DNA of 64,000 nt from Aquificaceae bacterium (GTDB lineage Bacteria; Aquificota; Aquificia; Aquificales; Aquificaceae), in assembly GCA_037481935.1 (NCBI GenBank), contig JBBFKQ010000005.1, positions 1 to 64,000 of the forward strand. The letters are read 5' to 3'. The position numbers and the translations under genes were made by a program. How positions within the stretch are numbered: the stretch's first letter is position 1; each line of letters starts with the position of its first letter. Below are positions 52,393-60,232 of this stretch, piece after piece. The notes under the pieces were generated by a model. That model was not told the origin of the DNA and ran no database searches. It was given only the letters and a program-made list of their open reading frames with translations.

Positions 52393-53689
52393 GGCTCTAC
52401 TACTTTTCTTCAGCCTCTACCTTGGAAGCGTTGTCCTGCTTTCCTTTTTCAGCCTTATGGTGGTGAGGTCAACCCTCTACAGATACATACTTCACTACAT
52501 GGAGTATCAGATAAACCCCCTTATAGAGTTTTACAGAAACTACTACAAAAACCCAGATTACTACGCAAAGCTTCTTTCTGAGGATGTGGTCTCAAGGGAG
52601 ATAGCCAGCCTTCTTGTGGATAAGAAGGGTAGAGTGGTAAACATAGAGGGTTTCCTTGAAGGTGAAGTGCCAGAGGTGGACAGAAGAGAGATAGAGGACA
52701 TGTTAGGGTCAAAAAGAGGGATAGGAAAGGGCTACGCCTTTATAGTAAAGAAGGTTGGGGATTACCACCTAATCCTTCTTGGAAAGCTGGACAGTATAAG
52801 GGAAGTGGAAAAGCGTATCCTCCTTTTTACCACAGTGCTACTTCTCATGGTTTCCTTGCCTGCCTCCCTCCTTGCCGTTTATTTTATAAACAGGCTTCTG
52901 AAGCCTCTGTCTTATCTTACGGAGGTCTCAAGACGCCTCTCAAGAGGAGAGCTGGAACTGGAGATAAAAAGAAGCAACAGGAGGGACGAATTTGGTCTGC
53001 TTGAGGAAGCCTATGCCAGCATGGTGGAGAGGCTAAAAAACATAATTCTCTGGCAGAGGGAGTTCATAAGAAACATTGCCCATGCCCTAAAAACACCTCT
53101 TACCTACATAAAGGGACAGGCAGAGCTGTTGCAGATGGGTGCATACAAAGAGGAAGAGCTCAGAGAAGTATACCGCAATATACAGCTCCAGTCTGAAAAG
53201 ATGGCAAAGCTCATAACACAGCTCACCACCATAATGAGGCTTGAGTCTCAGGTTCCGCTCAGGGTAGAAGAGGTCAGCGTAAACCAGCTCTTTGCAGAGC
53301 TTGAGGAGGAGTATGAGTTTATCAAGACCGAAAGGAACTTCAGAGTAGAATACCTTGATGAGGACAGAGTTCTTCATGTGGATAAGGAATACTTCAAGAT
53401 GGCCCTCAGAAACCTGATAGAGAACGCATACAGATACACAAAGGAAGGTGGAAGTATAAGGCTTTACTTCAGCGAAGGTTGCGTGGTTGTTGAGGACAAG
53501 GGCATGGGCATGGAACATCCCGAAAGGGCGGGAGAGCTTTTCTACAGAGAGGCAACGGACAGAGAGGGTTCAGGGCTGGGGCTTTCCATAGTTAAACTCA
53601 TCGCTCAGAGGAGCGGCATGGACATGAGGGTGGAGAGCAAGAAGGGGGTTGGCACAAGGGTGAGCCTGTGCTATAATTTTAAATTATGA
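52376..53689 (+). CDS. Membrane sensor histidine kinase
   Basis: A 437-residue partner of the preceding regulator. Two membrane helices (about 8-30 and 148-170) bracket a periplasmic sensor of about 115 residues. A HAMP segment follows (RLLKPLSYLTEVSRRLSRGE). The phospho-acceptor is H236 in RNIAHALKTPLTYIKGQ; the N box is LRNLIENAYRYT, G1 EDKGMGM and G2 GSGLGLSIVKLI. The signal sensed is not evident. It overlaps sco1 by 4 bp. Confidence 0.95.
   Translation: MSVRLKALLLFFSLYLGSVVLLSFFSLMVVRSTLYRYILHYMEYQINPLIEFYRNYYKNPDYYAKLLSEDVVSREIASLLVDKKGRVVNIEGFLEGEVPEVDRREIEDMLGSKRGIGKGYAFIVKKVGDYHLILLGKLDSIREVEKRILLFTTVLLLMVSLPASLLAVYFINRLLKPLSYLTEVSRRLSRGELELEIKRSNRRDEFGLLEEAYASMVERLKNIILWQREFIRNIAHALKTPLTYIKGQAELLQMGAYKEEELREVYRNIQLQSEKMAKLITQLTTIMRLESQVPLRVEEVSVNQLFAELEEEYEFIKTERNFRVEYLDEDRVLHVDKEYFKMALRNLIENAYRYTKEGGSIRLYFSEGCVVVEDKGMGMEHPERAGELFYREATDREGSGLGLSIVKLIAQRSGMDMRVESKKGVGTRVSLCYNFKL
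53672..53677 (+). promoter_or_regulatory. TATAAT box before sco1, inside the kinase gene end
   Basis: TATAAT at 53672-53677 lies eight bases before the sco1 ATG and within the last codons of the kinase gene. It could give a separate leaderless sco1-rsmG transcript. Confidence 0.45.
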
Positions 53690-54273
53690 GGAAATTAACA
53701 ACTTTTATAGTTCTTCTGCTCACCTTTGTCTTTTCCTGCAAAAAGCAGCACGAGTTCTACGGCCATATCTTTGACCAGCCTGCTTACAACTTTGAGCTTA
53801 TGGATCAGAACGGGAAGAGAGTAAAACTTTCGGACTTTACAGGGCAGAAAAAGATAGTCCTACTCTTCTTTGGATATACCCACTGCCCGGATGTATGCCC
53901 GATGGCACTTGAAACCATGGCGAAGGTTATGAAAAACCTTAAACCTGAAGAGGCAAATAGAGTTCAGGTTCTCTTCATAAGCGTGGACCCAGAAAGAGAT
54001 ACTCCAGAGGTCCTAAGAAGCTATGTTCCCTACTTTAACCTCACTTTCATAGGGTTAACGGGAACTGAAGAAGAAATCAGAAAGACTGCAAAGGAATACA
54101 AGGTCTATTACAAAAAGGTAGAGGGCGAATCTGCTGGTGGATACCTTGTGGACCATACGGCAACCATATACCTCGTTACCCCTGATATGAAGATAAAGCT
54201 TCTTTACACACCGGCAAAACAGGAGCCTGAGAAGATGGCGGAGGACATAAGATTCCTGCTGAGGAGCTCATAA
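53686..54273 (+). CDS. Sco1/SenC family copper-binding lipoprotein
   Basis: A 195-residue thioredoxin-fold protein for copper delivery to cytochrome oxidase or periplasmic redox control. Lipoprotein signal ending TFVFSCKK (lipid cysteine about 18). The copper ligands are the CxxxC of GYTHCPDVCPMAL and the histidine in LVDHTATIYLV. No oxidase gene is adjacent. It overlaps the kinase gene by 4 bp and the proposed rsmG start by 22 bp. Confidence 0.93.
   Translation: MRKLTTFIVLLLTFVFSCKKQHEFYGHIFDQPAYNFELMDQNGKRVKLSDFTGQKKIVLLFFGYTHCPDVCPMALETMAKVMKNLKPEEANRVQVLFISVDPERDTPEVLRSYVPYFNLTFIGLTGTEEEIRKTAKEYKVYYKKVEGESAGGYLVDHTATIYLVTPDMKIKLLYTPAKQEPEKMAEDIRFLLRSS
54240..54254 (+). promoter_or_regulatory. 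Shine-Dalgarno site and ATT start of rsmG
   Basis: GGAGG at 54240-54244 is followed after seven bases by ATT at 54252-54254, in frame with rsmG. The frame is open from 54231 and contains no ATG, GTG or TTG until 54420, which lies inside a conserved motif. Confidence 0.6.
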
Positions 54274-54851
54274 GGGAAACCTTTGCCAGAAATGGCTTTG
54301 AGCTGTCCGAGGGGCAGGTTGAAAGCTTCAGGATTTACCTGAAAGAGCTAAAGAGGTGGAACAGGGTTCATAACCTTACCGCCATAAGAGAAGACAGAGA
54401 GATAGTCCTCAGGCACTTTTTGGATTCCCTTACACTGAGCCTGTGCTTTGAAGAGAAAGGCATAGAGGTTGACGGCCTTTCTGTGTGTGATGTGGGCAGT
54501 GGTGCCGGCTTTCCAGGAGTTCCACTGAAGATATACTATGGAGACAGAATAGAGCTTACCCTTGTGGAGGCTGTGGCAAAGAAGTGCTCCTTTCTGGAGT
54601 ATCTGAAGACAAGGCTTGGTCTTGAATACAGAGTGTTCTGCAGGGAGGCTCAGAAACTACAGGAAAGTTTTGACCTTGTTGTATGCAGGGCTTTTGGTAA
54701 ACTGGAGAATATAATGCCCCTTCTGGAAAGGCTATCCAGGAAATACATTATGGTGATGAGAGGGGCGGAGCCTGCTCATGGGTATGAGCACTGCAGAATA
54801 GAGCTTCCAGATATTAAAAGCTATATCCTTTTTCTTGCAAAGAGGAGATAG
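54252..54851 (+). CDS. rsmG: 16S rRNA (guanine-527-N7) methyltransferase RsmG, apparent ATT start
   Basis: SAM-dependent methyltransferase for 16S rRNA (GidB). Motifs: LKRWNRVHNLTAIRE (part), RHFLDSL, VCDVGSGAGFPGVPL, LVEAVAKKCSFLEYL and VVCRAFGKLE. The N-terminal helical region that every RsmG has (here PAEELIRETFARNGFELSEGQ) is encoded upstream of the first standard start codon: the only TTG, at 54420, falls in the RHFLDS motif and would remove about 56 residues. An ATT at 54252 has a good GGAGG seven bases upstream and gives 199 residues, the normal length. ATT starts are rare but known (infC in E. coli). The 3' end overlaps trmI by 31 bp. Confidence 0.85.
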   Translation: MPAEELIRETFARNGFELSEGQVESFRIYLKELKRWNRVHNLTAIREDREIVLRHFLDSLTLSLCFEEKGIEVDGLSVCDVGSGAGFPGVPLKIYYGDRIELTLVEAVAKKCSFLEYLKTRLGLEYRVFCREAQKLQESFDLVVCRAFGKLENIMPLLERLSRKYIMVMRGAEPAHGYEHCRIELPDIKSYILFLAKRR

Positions 54852-55561
54852 CCAGTGTGTGCAACCATGGTATCCTGAGGTCTCAGCCTTTCGGGATTTG
54901 CTTTGTAAGGTCTGTGAAGTATTTCTAAGACCTCAAGATTGCAGAATAAGCTTTGCATGACTCTCAGGAGAGCACCTACCTGATTGGCTGTAGGCAGAAT
55001 GGCTGCAAGGGGGGCACCTGGCTTGAGAACCTTCCAGACCTTCTGCACGTACTGAACTGGGTCTTTAACATCCACAAAGACTGCGTCAAAAAACTCTTCT
55101 TCAAGCTCTGCAAGCATAAAGTCAAGGTTTTCAATCCTCACATTTTTACAGAGACCAAACCTTTCCCAGTTTTTCCTTGCAAGCCTGTAAAAGTCCTCCC
55201 TTACCTCATAAGCCCATACCTCACCGGCAAGCTGAGAAAAGACCGCAGTAGATGCACCACTTCCCACGCCAAACTCAAGAAGTCTCTTCTCCTCTGAGAG
55301 TCCTAGCCTGAAGGCTATGTAAAAGCTGTCCTTGGGATACACTATCTGAGTTTTTCTCTGAAAGCCAAGAAGTATTATGTCCTCAAGAGCAGGGGCAAGA
55401 AGGCAGAAGCCGTTAACTACCTCACCTGGGCTCTTTCCCAGAAGGTCTTCAAATCTCACGCTCTTTTCCCTGAAGCTCAGACTTAAGCCCTTTGTGAGAA
55501 GTCTCAGATACCTCCTCTCTTCGTGAACAAGTAGAACATAGTCGCCTTCCCTGAAGGTCAT
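54821..55561 (-). CDS. trmI: tRNA (adenine-58-N1) methyltransferase TrmI
   Basis: A 246-residue tetrameric methyltransferase giving m1A58 in the T loop, a modification tied to thermostability. N-terminal beta barrel (GDYVLLVHEERRYLRLL), then the SAM fold with LLEFGVGSGASTAVFSQLAG and VFVDVKDPVQY, and the C-terminal RLRPQDTMVAHTGYLLFARK typical of TrmI/Trm61. It overlaps the secreted-protein gene at the start (4 bp) and rsmG at the end (31 bp). Confidence 0.92.
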   Translation of the reverse strand: MTFREGDYVLLVHEERRYLRLLTKGLSLSFREKSVRFEDLLGKSPGEVVNGFCLLAPALEDIILLGFQRKTQIVYPKDSFYIAFRLGLSEEKRLLEFGVGSGASTAVFSQLAGEVWAYEVREDFYRLARKNWERFGLCKNVRIENLDFMLAELEEEFFDAVFVDVKDPVQYVQKVWKVLKPGAPLAAILPTANQVGALLRVMQSLFCNLEVLEILHRPYKANPERLRPQDTMVAHTGYLLFARKRI

Positions 55562-56004
55562 CTCAGCTCCAGTATGGCCCTTCCCAGATTATAAGATGCT
55601 ACTGAGTATTTTAACGCATACTCGTAGTCTCCCACCCTGTAATTCTCTCTTGCAACCTGATAGAAAAGGAGCTGGTAGGCGTATAACTGAGGATGCTTTT
55701 TTGAATACTTTCCAGTTTCGTTTAGAAGCAAAGATGCTCTCCTCAGTCTCTTGCTGGCAACCACTCTGTCTTTTCCAAAGCCCTCAGGGAACCTTATGTT
55801 TTCAAGAGCCTGCAGTATCTTGTCCGCAGACCTTCCGGCTTTTCTGTCCCCTCTTTCGCAAGCCGCGTTTATCAGGCTTTCTGCTTCTCGCATCAGGTCC
55901 TCGTATATCATGTCCTCCTTGAGAGCAAGATACCTCACCCTTAGCAGTGGACATTCTTGAGCGTATACCTGAAAGAGCATAAAAAAAAGCAGTAGCCAGA
56001 ACAC
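55558..56004 (-). CDS. Secreted helical protein, function unknown
   Basis: A 148-residue protein with a signal peptide (about 1-15, ending VYAQE) and a mature part predicted mostly helical, with two cysteines (CPLL near the start, AACERGDRK). The C-terminal half has TPR-like spacing (YQLLFYQVARENYRVGDYEYALKYSVASYNLG). I recognise no family. It starts with GTG nine bases from a TATAAT box and is coupled to trmI by a 4-bp overlap. Confidence 0.65.
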   Translation of the reverse strand: MFWLLLFFMLFQVYAQECPLLRVRYLALKEDMIYEDLMREAESLINAACERGDRKAGRSADKILQALENIRFPEGFGKDRVVASKRLRRASLLLNETGKYSKKHPQLYAYQLLFYQVARENYRVGDYEYALKYSVASYNLGRAILELR

Positions 56005-56033
56005 GGTAGAGTTATTATAATATTAGCATAGGC
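56005..56033. promoter_or_regulatory. Divergent -10 boxes, secreted-protein gene / DUF503 gene
   Basis: TATAAT on the minus strand (56019-56014) is nine bases before the GTG at 56004. TATAAT on the plus strand (56016-56021) is 12 bases before the ATG at 56034, with TATTAG (56021-56026) seven bases before it. The two TATAAT boxes overlap as TTATTATAATATT. Confidence 0.5.
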
Positions 56034-56321
56034 ATGGTGCTTGGTTTGCTGAGGGTAGAGCTCTTCTTCCCTGAAAATGGGTCTCTCAAGGAGAAAAGGC
56101 ATCACCTCAGGTCCATAAAGGACAGGGTCAGGTCTTCTTTTAACGTATCCGTTGCAGAGGTGGACCATCATGACCTCTGGCAGAGGTCAAGTCTTGCCTT
56201 TGCATGCCTTGCCTTTGAAAGGTCTATAGCGGAGGATACTCTTATGGGAGTAAAGAAGCTTCTTGAAAGACACTACCCTGAATTCATAGTGGACTTGAAA
56301 ACCGAGTATCTGAAGTTCTAA
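56034..56321 (+). CDS. DUF503 (YlxP-like) protein
   Basis: A 95-residue small protein of the DUF503 family, recognised from VGLLRVELFFPENGSLKEKRHHLRSIKDRV-type sequence (here LFFPENGSLKEKRHHLRSI), VSVAEVDHHDLWQRSSLAF and the final hydrophobic strands. In other bacteria ylxP lies next to rbfA and truB, suggesting a ribosome link; here it stands alone. The last 4 bp overlap the converging Memo gene. Confidence 0.88.
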   Translation: MVLGLLRVELFFPENGSLKEKRHHLRSIKDRVRSSFNVSVAEVDHHDLWQRSSLAFACLAFERSIAEDTLMGVKKLLERHYPEFIVDLKTEYLKF

Positions 56322-57430
56322 AAACCCATACTGGCATAGGAAACTATGGAATCTGTGGGCTCTTCGTAGTATGCCCTGTAGTCAAAAAGCTCACCCTTCT
56401 GAAGCCCTGCTTTTCTGAGCATGTGTGAAAAAACCAGGTTTGCATAATGTCCGTCTATACGAGTGGGGTTGTTGGTGCTCTTGAGCAGTTCAAAGGCATC
56501 CTCAGCCCTGATATCCTGCAAAAGTCCAAGGTATTCCCTGTCCCTGAAGGAGGGGTCATAGCTCTCTGGGTCTCCAAACTTTCTTCCCACGTGGCTCAGG
56601 TCAACGCTTGAGATAATGAGCGTATGTGGAAGTTCTCTGTCTACTATCCTGAGGAGGTTTTCTGCAAGCCCCTTCAAAAATTCCTTTTCACCGTAGGAGA
56701 TAATCAGGGCTAACGCCTCTGCCTCTGGAAGGAGCATCTTTACATAAACTGATGCAAACTCTATGGAGTGTTCCTGCCTGTAAGAGAGAAGGTCATAGGT
56801 TATGTCAAAGTTGTAAAATTTCTGCAGTTTTTCAATGAGGTCTTTTCTCGTATGGAGAAGTCCGAAAGGGGTCTCCATATGTAAAGGCAGCGCAGAGAAG
56901 GGCATCTCGTGCCAGTAGTGAGATACACCCAGTATTATCACCAGTCTCTTATCAGCCCTGATCCTTCCGTAAGCTTCCCAGTAAGTTTCCTTTGCAACTC
57001 TTATGTCCATATGAGGCGCCATAAGACCCAGCATTTCCCTCTTTTCCCTTTCTCCTCCCGTTAGAAACCCTCTGCACTCTTCCATATCTGCAGGGTAGAC
57101 CTCGCCCACATGGGACATTGGCCTTATACCTCTCCCGAAAATCTCCCTACGAAGAGAATCAACAGCCCTCCTGAATCCAACCCCATCCAGAAGTAGACTT
57201 CTTTCGAGAGTCTGTATAAACTCAAGAAGCTCCTGCTCGCTGATGAGCACGCCCGTCTGCCTGAAAAACTCAGCCCTTATGTCTGCAAGCTCCCTTGAGC
57301 CATCCATTAGGGAAAGCAGAAGCAGGGCATGGTAAGATACAAGAAGACCTCCGGATATACCCAGCGGGTCTCTCAGCCAGAAAGCTCCATCATGGGGAAC
57401 AACTTCCAGTGCTCTGACTCTGGGCTTCAT
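56318..57430 (-). CDS. Memo family protein with N-terminal winged-helix-like domain
   Basis: A 370-residue protein. The C-terminal 260 residues are a Memo (AmmeMemoRadiSam system protein B) domain: GLMAPHMDIRVAKE, GVSHYWHEMPFS, LLSYRQEHSIEFASVYVKML (part) and IISSVDLSHVGRKFGD, with histidines of the metal site. The first about 90 residues look like a winged helix (GLLVSYHALLLLSLMDGSRELADI, RQTGVLISEQELLEFIQTLE). Neither the radical SAM nor the AMMECR1 partner is beside it. The start overlaps the JAMM protease gene by 4 bp. Confidence 0.85.
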   Translation of the reverse strand: MKPRVRALEVVPHDGAFWLRDPLGISGGLLVSYHALLLLSLMDGSRELADIRAEFFRQTGVLISEQELLEFIQTLERSLLLDGVGFRRAVDSLRREIFGRGIRPMSHVGEVYPADMEECRGFLTGGEREKREMLGLMAPHMDIRVAKETYWEAYGRIRADKRLVIILGVSHYWHEMPFSALPLHMETPFGLLHTRKDLIEKLQKFYNFDITYDLLSYRQEHSIEFASVYVKMLLPEAEALALIISYGEKEFLKGLAENLLRIVDRELPHTLIISSVDLSHVGRKFGDPESYDPSFRDREYLGLLQDIRAEDAFELLKSTNNPTRIDGHYANLVFSHMLRKAGLQKGELFDYRAYYEEPTDSIVSYASMGF

Positions 57431-57843
57431 CCGAATATGAAAATCTCTTCTTCCCTGAACTTTCCGTCAAGCATTTCCCAGCTTCTGTAAGAAACCACCT
57501 TGCCCTTGCTCACAGAGAGTATTATGTATGAAAAGCCCTCAAAAGCCCTCTCTTCATCAAACTGAGAGGGCCTGTCTGGATGGTCCGGATGGGAATGGTA
57601 AACGCCAACTATCTCAAGTCCGAACTCTCTTGCCTTTTTCTCCGCCTTCAGGTAGTCCTGGGGTGCTATCTCATATCGGTCTTCCTTCCTGTCAGGGTTT
57701 GCGTTGGGTGTTTCAAAGGCACCGAAGACAGTTCGCATATCCCCCTCCACCTTACCAAGAAGAAGCCCACACGTCTCATAGGGATAGTCCCTCTCCGCCT
57801 GTGCTATTATCTTCTGCAGTGCGGAGCCCTTAATCCTGAGCAT
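57427..57843 (-). CDS. JAMM/MPN metalloprotease (M67 family)
   Basis: A 138-residue zinc-dependent isopeptidase-like enzyme. The JAMM motif is complete: a glutamate in PYETCGLLLG and HSHPDHPDRPSQFDEE. Bacterial versions cleave sulfur-carrier or ubiquitin-like proteins, for example releasing cysteine from thiocarboxylated carriers. I place the start at 57843, two bases after the asd stop; an upstream extension within asd has no family likeness. A ubiquitin-like MoaD is encoded 21 kb away, but no link is proved. Confidence 0.9.
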   Translation of the reverse strand: MLRIKGSALQKIIAQAERDYPYETCGLLLGKVEGDMRTVFGAFETPNANPDRKEDRYEIAPQDYLKAEKKAREFGLEIVGVYHSHPDHPDRPSQFDEERAFEGFSYIILSVSKGKVVSYRSWEMLDGKFREEEIFIFG

Positions 57844-57845
57844 GC

Positions 57846-58862
57846 TCACACCATTGCATACTGGGTGAGAAGTTCTGCTATCTGAACCGCGTTGGTAGCC
57901 GCACCCTTTCGTATGTTGTCCGCCACAACCCATAGGGAAAGTCCTGGTTCAAAGACCATGTCCTTTCTTATTCTTCCCACAAAGACTTCATCCCTTCCTG
58001 CCACATCAACCGGTAAGGGGTATTCACCCTTCTCGGGGCTGTCCATGAGCACTACCCCCTTAGCCCCTCTGAGAATTTCCCTCGCAGCCTCTGGAGAAAG
58101 CTCGGACTTCAGCTTAAGGCTTACAGCCTCAGAGTGTCCGTAAAGGACTGGAACCCTCACGCAGGTTGCGGATACCCTTATATGAGGGTCATGGAGTATC
58201 TTTCTGGTTTCGTTGAGCATCTTGAGCTCTTCCTTCGTGTATCCGTTTTCCGTAAAGAGGTCTATCTGGGGCACCACGTTGAAGGCGATTCTCTTGGGCA
58301 GTGCCTTTGCTGGGGGGAGTTCTCTGCCTTCACACCATGCTCTGGTCTGTTCCTGAAGCTCCCTTATTGCCTTTGCACCTGCACCGGACACAGACTGATA
58401 GGTGGAGACCACAATAGCCTCAATGCCTGCCACATCGTATATGGGCTTGAGGGCAACCAGCATCTGTATGGTGGAGCAGTTGGGGTTGGCTATTATACCC
58501 CTGTGCTCCTTTATGTCATCAGGGTTTACCTCTGGCACCACAAGGGGCACATCCGGCTCAAGCCTCCATGCGGAAGAGTTGTCTATGACCACAGCACCGT
58601 CGGAGGCAAACCTCGGAGCATACTCCCTGCTTATGGAAGAGCCAGCAGAGAAAAGGGCTATATCTATCCCTCTGAAGTCTGACCTTTTGTTTAGAGCCTG
58701 AACCTTGAGCTTTTCACCCCTGAAGCTTAGCTCAAGCCCTTCAGACCTTTCTGAGGCAAAGAGCAGGAGCTCATCCACCGGAAAGTCCCGCTCTTCCAGA
58801 ACCCTGAGAAAAGCCCTTCCTACCTCACCCGTGGCACCAACTACAGCTACCCTATATCCCAT
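57846..58862 (-). CDS. asd: Aspartate-semialdehyde dehydrogenase
   Basis: NADPH-dependent step from aspartyl phosphate to the semialdehyde in lysine, threonine and methionine synthesis. NADP motif VVGATGEVGRAFLRVL, active-site cysteine in ANPNCSTIQ, and the histidine region HIRVSATCVRVPVLYGHSE. Length 338 is typical. It leads a three-gene unit with the JAMM and Memo genes and diverges from the GT39 gene over 17 bp. Confidence 0.96.
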   Translation of the reverse strand: MGYRVAVVGATGEVGRAFLRVLEERDFPVDELLLFASERSEGLELSFRGEKLKVQALNKRSDFRGIDIALFSAGSSISREYAPRFASDGAVVIDNSSAWRLEPDVPLVVPEVNPDDIKEHRGIIANPNCSTIQMLVALKPIYDVAGIEAIVVSTYQSVSGAGAKAIRELQEQTRAWCEGRELPPAKALPKRIAFNVVPQIDLFTENGYTKEELKMLNETRKILHDPHIRVSATCVRVPVLYGHSEAVSLKLKSELSPEAAREILRGAKGVVLMDSPEKGEYPLPVDVAGRDEVFVGRIRKDMVFEPGLSLWVVADNIRKGAATNAVQIAELLTQYAMV

Positions 58863-58879
58863 GAGTATAATTATAAGCC
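58863..58879. promoter_or_regulatory. Palindromic TATAATTATA with divergent -10 boxes, asd / GT39 gene
   Basis: The 17-bp gap holds TATAAT on the plus strand (58866-58871, eight bases before the ATG at 58880) and TATAAT on the minus strand (58875-58870, seven bases before the asd ATG). The two share the palindrome TATAATTATA. No room is left for leaders or Shine-Dalgarno sites. Confidence 0.55.
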
Positions 58880-60229
58880 ATGTTTTTAGTCTTTATCCTG
58901 CTTGCTCTCCTGAGCCTTCTGCCAAACCTCCACAGATATACCTTTAAGAACGAAGAGTCTCTACGCACGCAGATTGCCTTTGAGATGTGGCATTCCGGAC
59001 ATTACCTTCAGCCTACACTTTTTGGCGAGCCTTACTTTAACAAGCCCCCTCTTTTTAACTGGCTTATAGTTCTTTACTCCCATATAATCCCCTGGAGTGA
59101 GCTGACAGCTAGAGCTGTAAGCCTTACCTCCCTCACTCTCTTAACGCTGCTTGTGGGGGTTTTTTCCTACTACCTTTTCAAAAACATAAGGCTTTCCCTT
59201 CTCTCTTCCCTCATATTACTGACCTCTGGAAACATTCTTTTCTTTTACGGATATCTTGCGGAGATTGACATTACCTTCAGCCTTTTTGTTTTTCTCGGCA
59301 TGTTTTTTCTCTACCTGTGGTGGGAAAGGGCTTCCTTTATGTTTGCCCTTTCTGCAGGTCTTGTTTTTGGTATCTCCTTTATGTTAAAGGGGCTGCCCGC
59401 CTACGCCTTTATGGGTATATCCATGATATCCTTTGCTCTCTACCGCAGGGATATAAGATACTTGATGGGAAAGGGGGCAATAGCCATATATCTTTTCTCT
59501 CTGATAGTCCCCGCCCTCTGGCTGGTTCAGCTTGCAGAGCCAGTGGAATACATAAAAAGCCTCTGGAGGGAGAGCTTTAGCAGAGTGGGGGGTGAGTTTT
59601 CACGGCTAAGCCACATGCTTTTCTACCCCCTGATAAACTTCAAAGACCTTCTTCCGTGGAGCCTTCTGTTCTTGCTTTCCCTGTGGTATGGCAGAAAGGA
59701 GCTCACCTTTCCCTCTCAGATCCAGCTTCTCACCCTCCTTTTCTTGCTTAACTACCTTCCATACTGGATATCCGACTCTTCAGGAAGATACATAATGCCC
59801 CTTTATCCGCTTCTGGCAATAATTTTTTCCTACTACACATACAGGGCACTCAGCTCTGAGCTATTTAAAAGACTTCTGCTCTTTACTCTGGTCTCTGTAA
59901 TACTTCTCAGGCTTCTTTATGGAATTTTCTTCTTTCCCTACGCAGAGAATAGGGAGAGCTCAAGGAAGAGGATAGCAGAGAGTATGGCAGGATATGTAAG
60001 CATGAGAAGCTCCATAGCTTGCCAATGCCAGGAAGAAAAGTCAGTGTGTCTATACCTGGGCATATGGAAGGGTGAGCCTCTCAGGTTGCTCACAAAAACC
60101 AGGGACCCTGAATACTCCGTCACGTGCGGGGAGCATATGGGCATTCTTATTGCAGAATACAGGCTTAGGGGAAGGACCATAAGACTTGAAAAACTCAAAC
60201 ACTCTCTTTCGGCTGCGTTAAATTATTAA
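58880..60229 (+). CDS. GT39 (ArnT/PMT-like) membrane glycosyltransferase
   Basis: A 449-residue polytopic protein with about 10-11 membrane helices. The N-terminal loop KNEESLRTQIAFEMWHSGHY followed by LFGEPYFNKPPLFNW matches the dolichyl/undecaprenyl-phosphate-sugar transferase family, whose first periplasmic loop carries a catalytic acidic residue (NEESLR; usually DE). Substrate may be lipid A, an undecaprenyl-linked acceptor or a protein. It precedes mnmH by 3 bp. Confidence 0.88.
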   Translation: MFLVFILLALLSLLPNLHRYTFKNEESLRTQIAFEMWHSGHYLQPTLFGEPYFNKPPLFNWLIVLYSHIIPWSELTARAVSLTSLTLLTLLVGVFSYYLFKNIRLSLLSSLILLTSGNILFFYGYLAEIDITFSLFVFLGMFFLYLWWERASFMFALSAGLVFGISFMLKGLPAYAFMGISMISFALYRRDIRYLMGKGAIAIYLFSLIVPALWLVQLAEPVEYIKSLWRESFSRVGGEFSRLSHMLFYPLINFKDLLPWSLLFLLSLWYGRKELTFPSQIQLLTLLFLLNYLPYWISDSSGRYIMPLYPLLAIIFSYYTYRALSSELFKRLLLFTLVSVILLRLLYGIFFFPYAENRESSRKRIAESMAGYVSMRSSIACQCQEEKSVCLYLGIWKGEPLRLLTKTRDPEYSVTCGEHMGILIAEYRLRGRTIRLEKLKHSLSAALNY

Positions 60230-60232
60230 GAC

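Noticed and set aside
54420-54851. TTG at 54420 as the rsmG start
   Set aside because: It falls inside the conserved RHFLDS motif and would remove the N-terminal helical region; the ATT at 54252 has a proper ribosome site.
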